Shown here one piece after another: positions 22,986 to 23,565 of a stretch of 23,565 bases of DNA. The notes under the pieces are model-generated. The model was not told where the DNA came from, searched no databases, and worked only from the letters and a program-made list of their open reading frames with translations. The first letter of the stretch is position 1. Every line of letters starts with the position of its first letter. A program made the position numbers and the translations under genes. The stretch spans positions 31,135 through 54,699 of the forward strand of contig FR902932.1 of assembly GCA_000438155.1 (NCBI GenBank). The letters run 5' to 3'. The DNA comes from Firmicutes bacterium CAG:95 (GTDB lineage Bacteria; Bacillota; Clostridia; Lachnospirales; Lachnospiraceae).

Positions 22986-23565
22986 ATGAAGAAACGAGCG
23001 TTGATTACAGGGGCATCCAGAGGAATCGGAGAGGCAGTGGCAAGGCGTCTTGCTTTTGAAGGCTATGATCTTTGTCTGGTGTGTAAAAATTCCATAGAAA
23101 AGCTCCGGCTTCTTGCCGGAGAACTGAAAGCAGAATCCGGTATTTCCTGTGAGACTTACGCCTGTGATATTTCGGATCCGCGGCAGGTAACCTCTATGTT
23201 GCAGCAGGCAGGGCAGATTGACGTGCTCATTCACAATGCCGGAATTTCCCATATCGGACTTTTGAGTGATATGACCCTGGAGGAGTGGTGGCGTGTGATT
23301 GATACGAACCTTAATTCCTGCTTTTATTTAAGCCATGAGCTGATCCCGCAGATGGTACACCGCAAGGAAGGAAAGCTTCTTTTTGTTTCTTCGGTGTGGG
23401 GAAATGTCGGTGCATCCATGGAGGTCGCATATAGTGCTTCCAAAGGTGGAATCAACAGTTTTACGAGAGCACTTGCCAAGGAGCTGGCACCGAGCAATAT
23501 TCAGGTCAATGCAGTGGCGTTTGGTGTGATTGATACGCAGATGAACCAATGCTTTTCAGAAGAAG
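22986..23565 (+). CDS. SDR-family oxidoreductase, FabG-like (C-terminus off the window)
   Basis: Short-chain dehydrogenase/reductase; 193 codons seen. NAD(P)-binding TGASRGIG (9-16), HNAGI, catalytic Ser in FVSSVWG and YSASK (Y-x3-K), then the family's NAVAFGVIDT. It resembles 3-oxoacyl-ACP reductase but fab genes are not visible nearby, so the substrate is uncertain. GGGAGG precedes the ATG closely. The gap from the metzincin gene (77 bp) has no terminator. Confidence 0.92.
   Translation, partial: MKKRALITGASRGIGEAVARRLAFEGYDLCLVCKNSIEKLRLLAGELKAESGISCETYACDISDPRQVTSMLQQAGQIDVLIHNAGISHIGLLSDMTLEEWWRVIDTNLNSCFYLSHELIPQMVHRKEGKLLFVSSVWGNVGASMEVAYSASKGGINSFTRALAKELAPSNIQVNAVAFGVIDTQMNQCFSEE

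Overview
The window looks like ordinary chromosome from a Gram-positive Clostridia species, most probably a Lachnospiraceae gut bacterium. This is inferred from moderate G+C by eye, strong GGAGG ribosome binding sites, tight collinear operons, meso-diaminopimelate dehydrogenase, and lineage-typical families (DUF4173, DUF2975/YozG, CmpB-like permease, TraX family, Rpn nuclease, secreted proteins with YPDV...GI.EGR repeats). No plasmid, prophage or intact insertion sequence was seen.

Layout. 1-731 (-): an edge-truncated tandem hemerythrin, divergent from a metallophosphoesterase-tcdA pair (885-2599, +). 2602-5475 (-): DUF2975, YozG-type repressor and DUF4173 membrane protein, followed by a PaaI-type thioesterase behind a terminator. 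5551-6032: a divergent intergenic region crowded with short tandem repeats. 6033-7368 (+): an esterase and a dCMP-deaminase-like enzyme. 7492-10713: carB with its own promoter, a good match to an arginine box, and no carA beside it. 10872-13146: a LytTR regulator, LiaF-like and TraX-family operon, then a CmpB-like membrane protein and ddh (14039-15025). 15023-15207: a highly structured inverted-repeat element lying between the convergent ddh and HIT genes. 15215-17485: a HIT protein, an N-terminally truncated Rpn nuclease, a small broken membrane-protein ORF and a small two-helix membrane protein. 17559-18853: MazG, a HAD phosphatase and tRNA-Gly(CCC). 18969-20235: a 41-codon ORF and a secreted Cys-rich repeat protein. 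20236-21159 (-): an RluA-type pseudouridine synthase. 21380-23565 (+): a shikimate-kinase-like protein with an altered substrate site, a secreted metzincin-type protease, and an edge-truncated SDR reductase.

How the genes fit together. Several are housekeeping or housecleaning: TcdA and RluA (RNA modification), MazG, the deaminase and HAD (nucleotide and metabolite clean-up), carB (carbamoyl phosphate) and ddh (lysine and cell wall). Two clusters look like envelope-stress or membrane systems: DUF2975/YozG/DUF4173 and LytTR/LiaF-like/TraX. The most unusual signals are non-coding: the 185-bp multi-helix element after ddh, a 27-bp hairpin repeat present twice, the helically phased repeats before DUF2975, and the arginine box at carB. 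Protein-level oddities are the His-to-Gln iron-ligand change in both hemerythrin domains, the missing shikimate-binding Arg in the kinase, and a seven-fold CxxC secreted protein.
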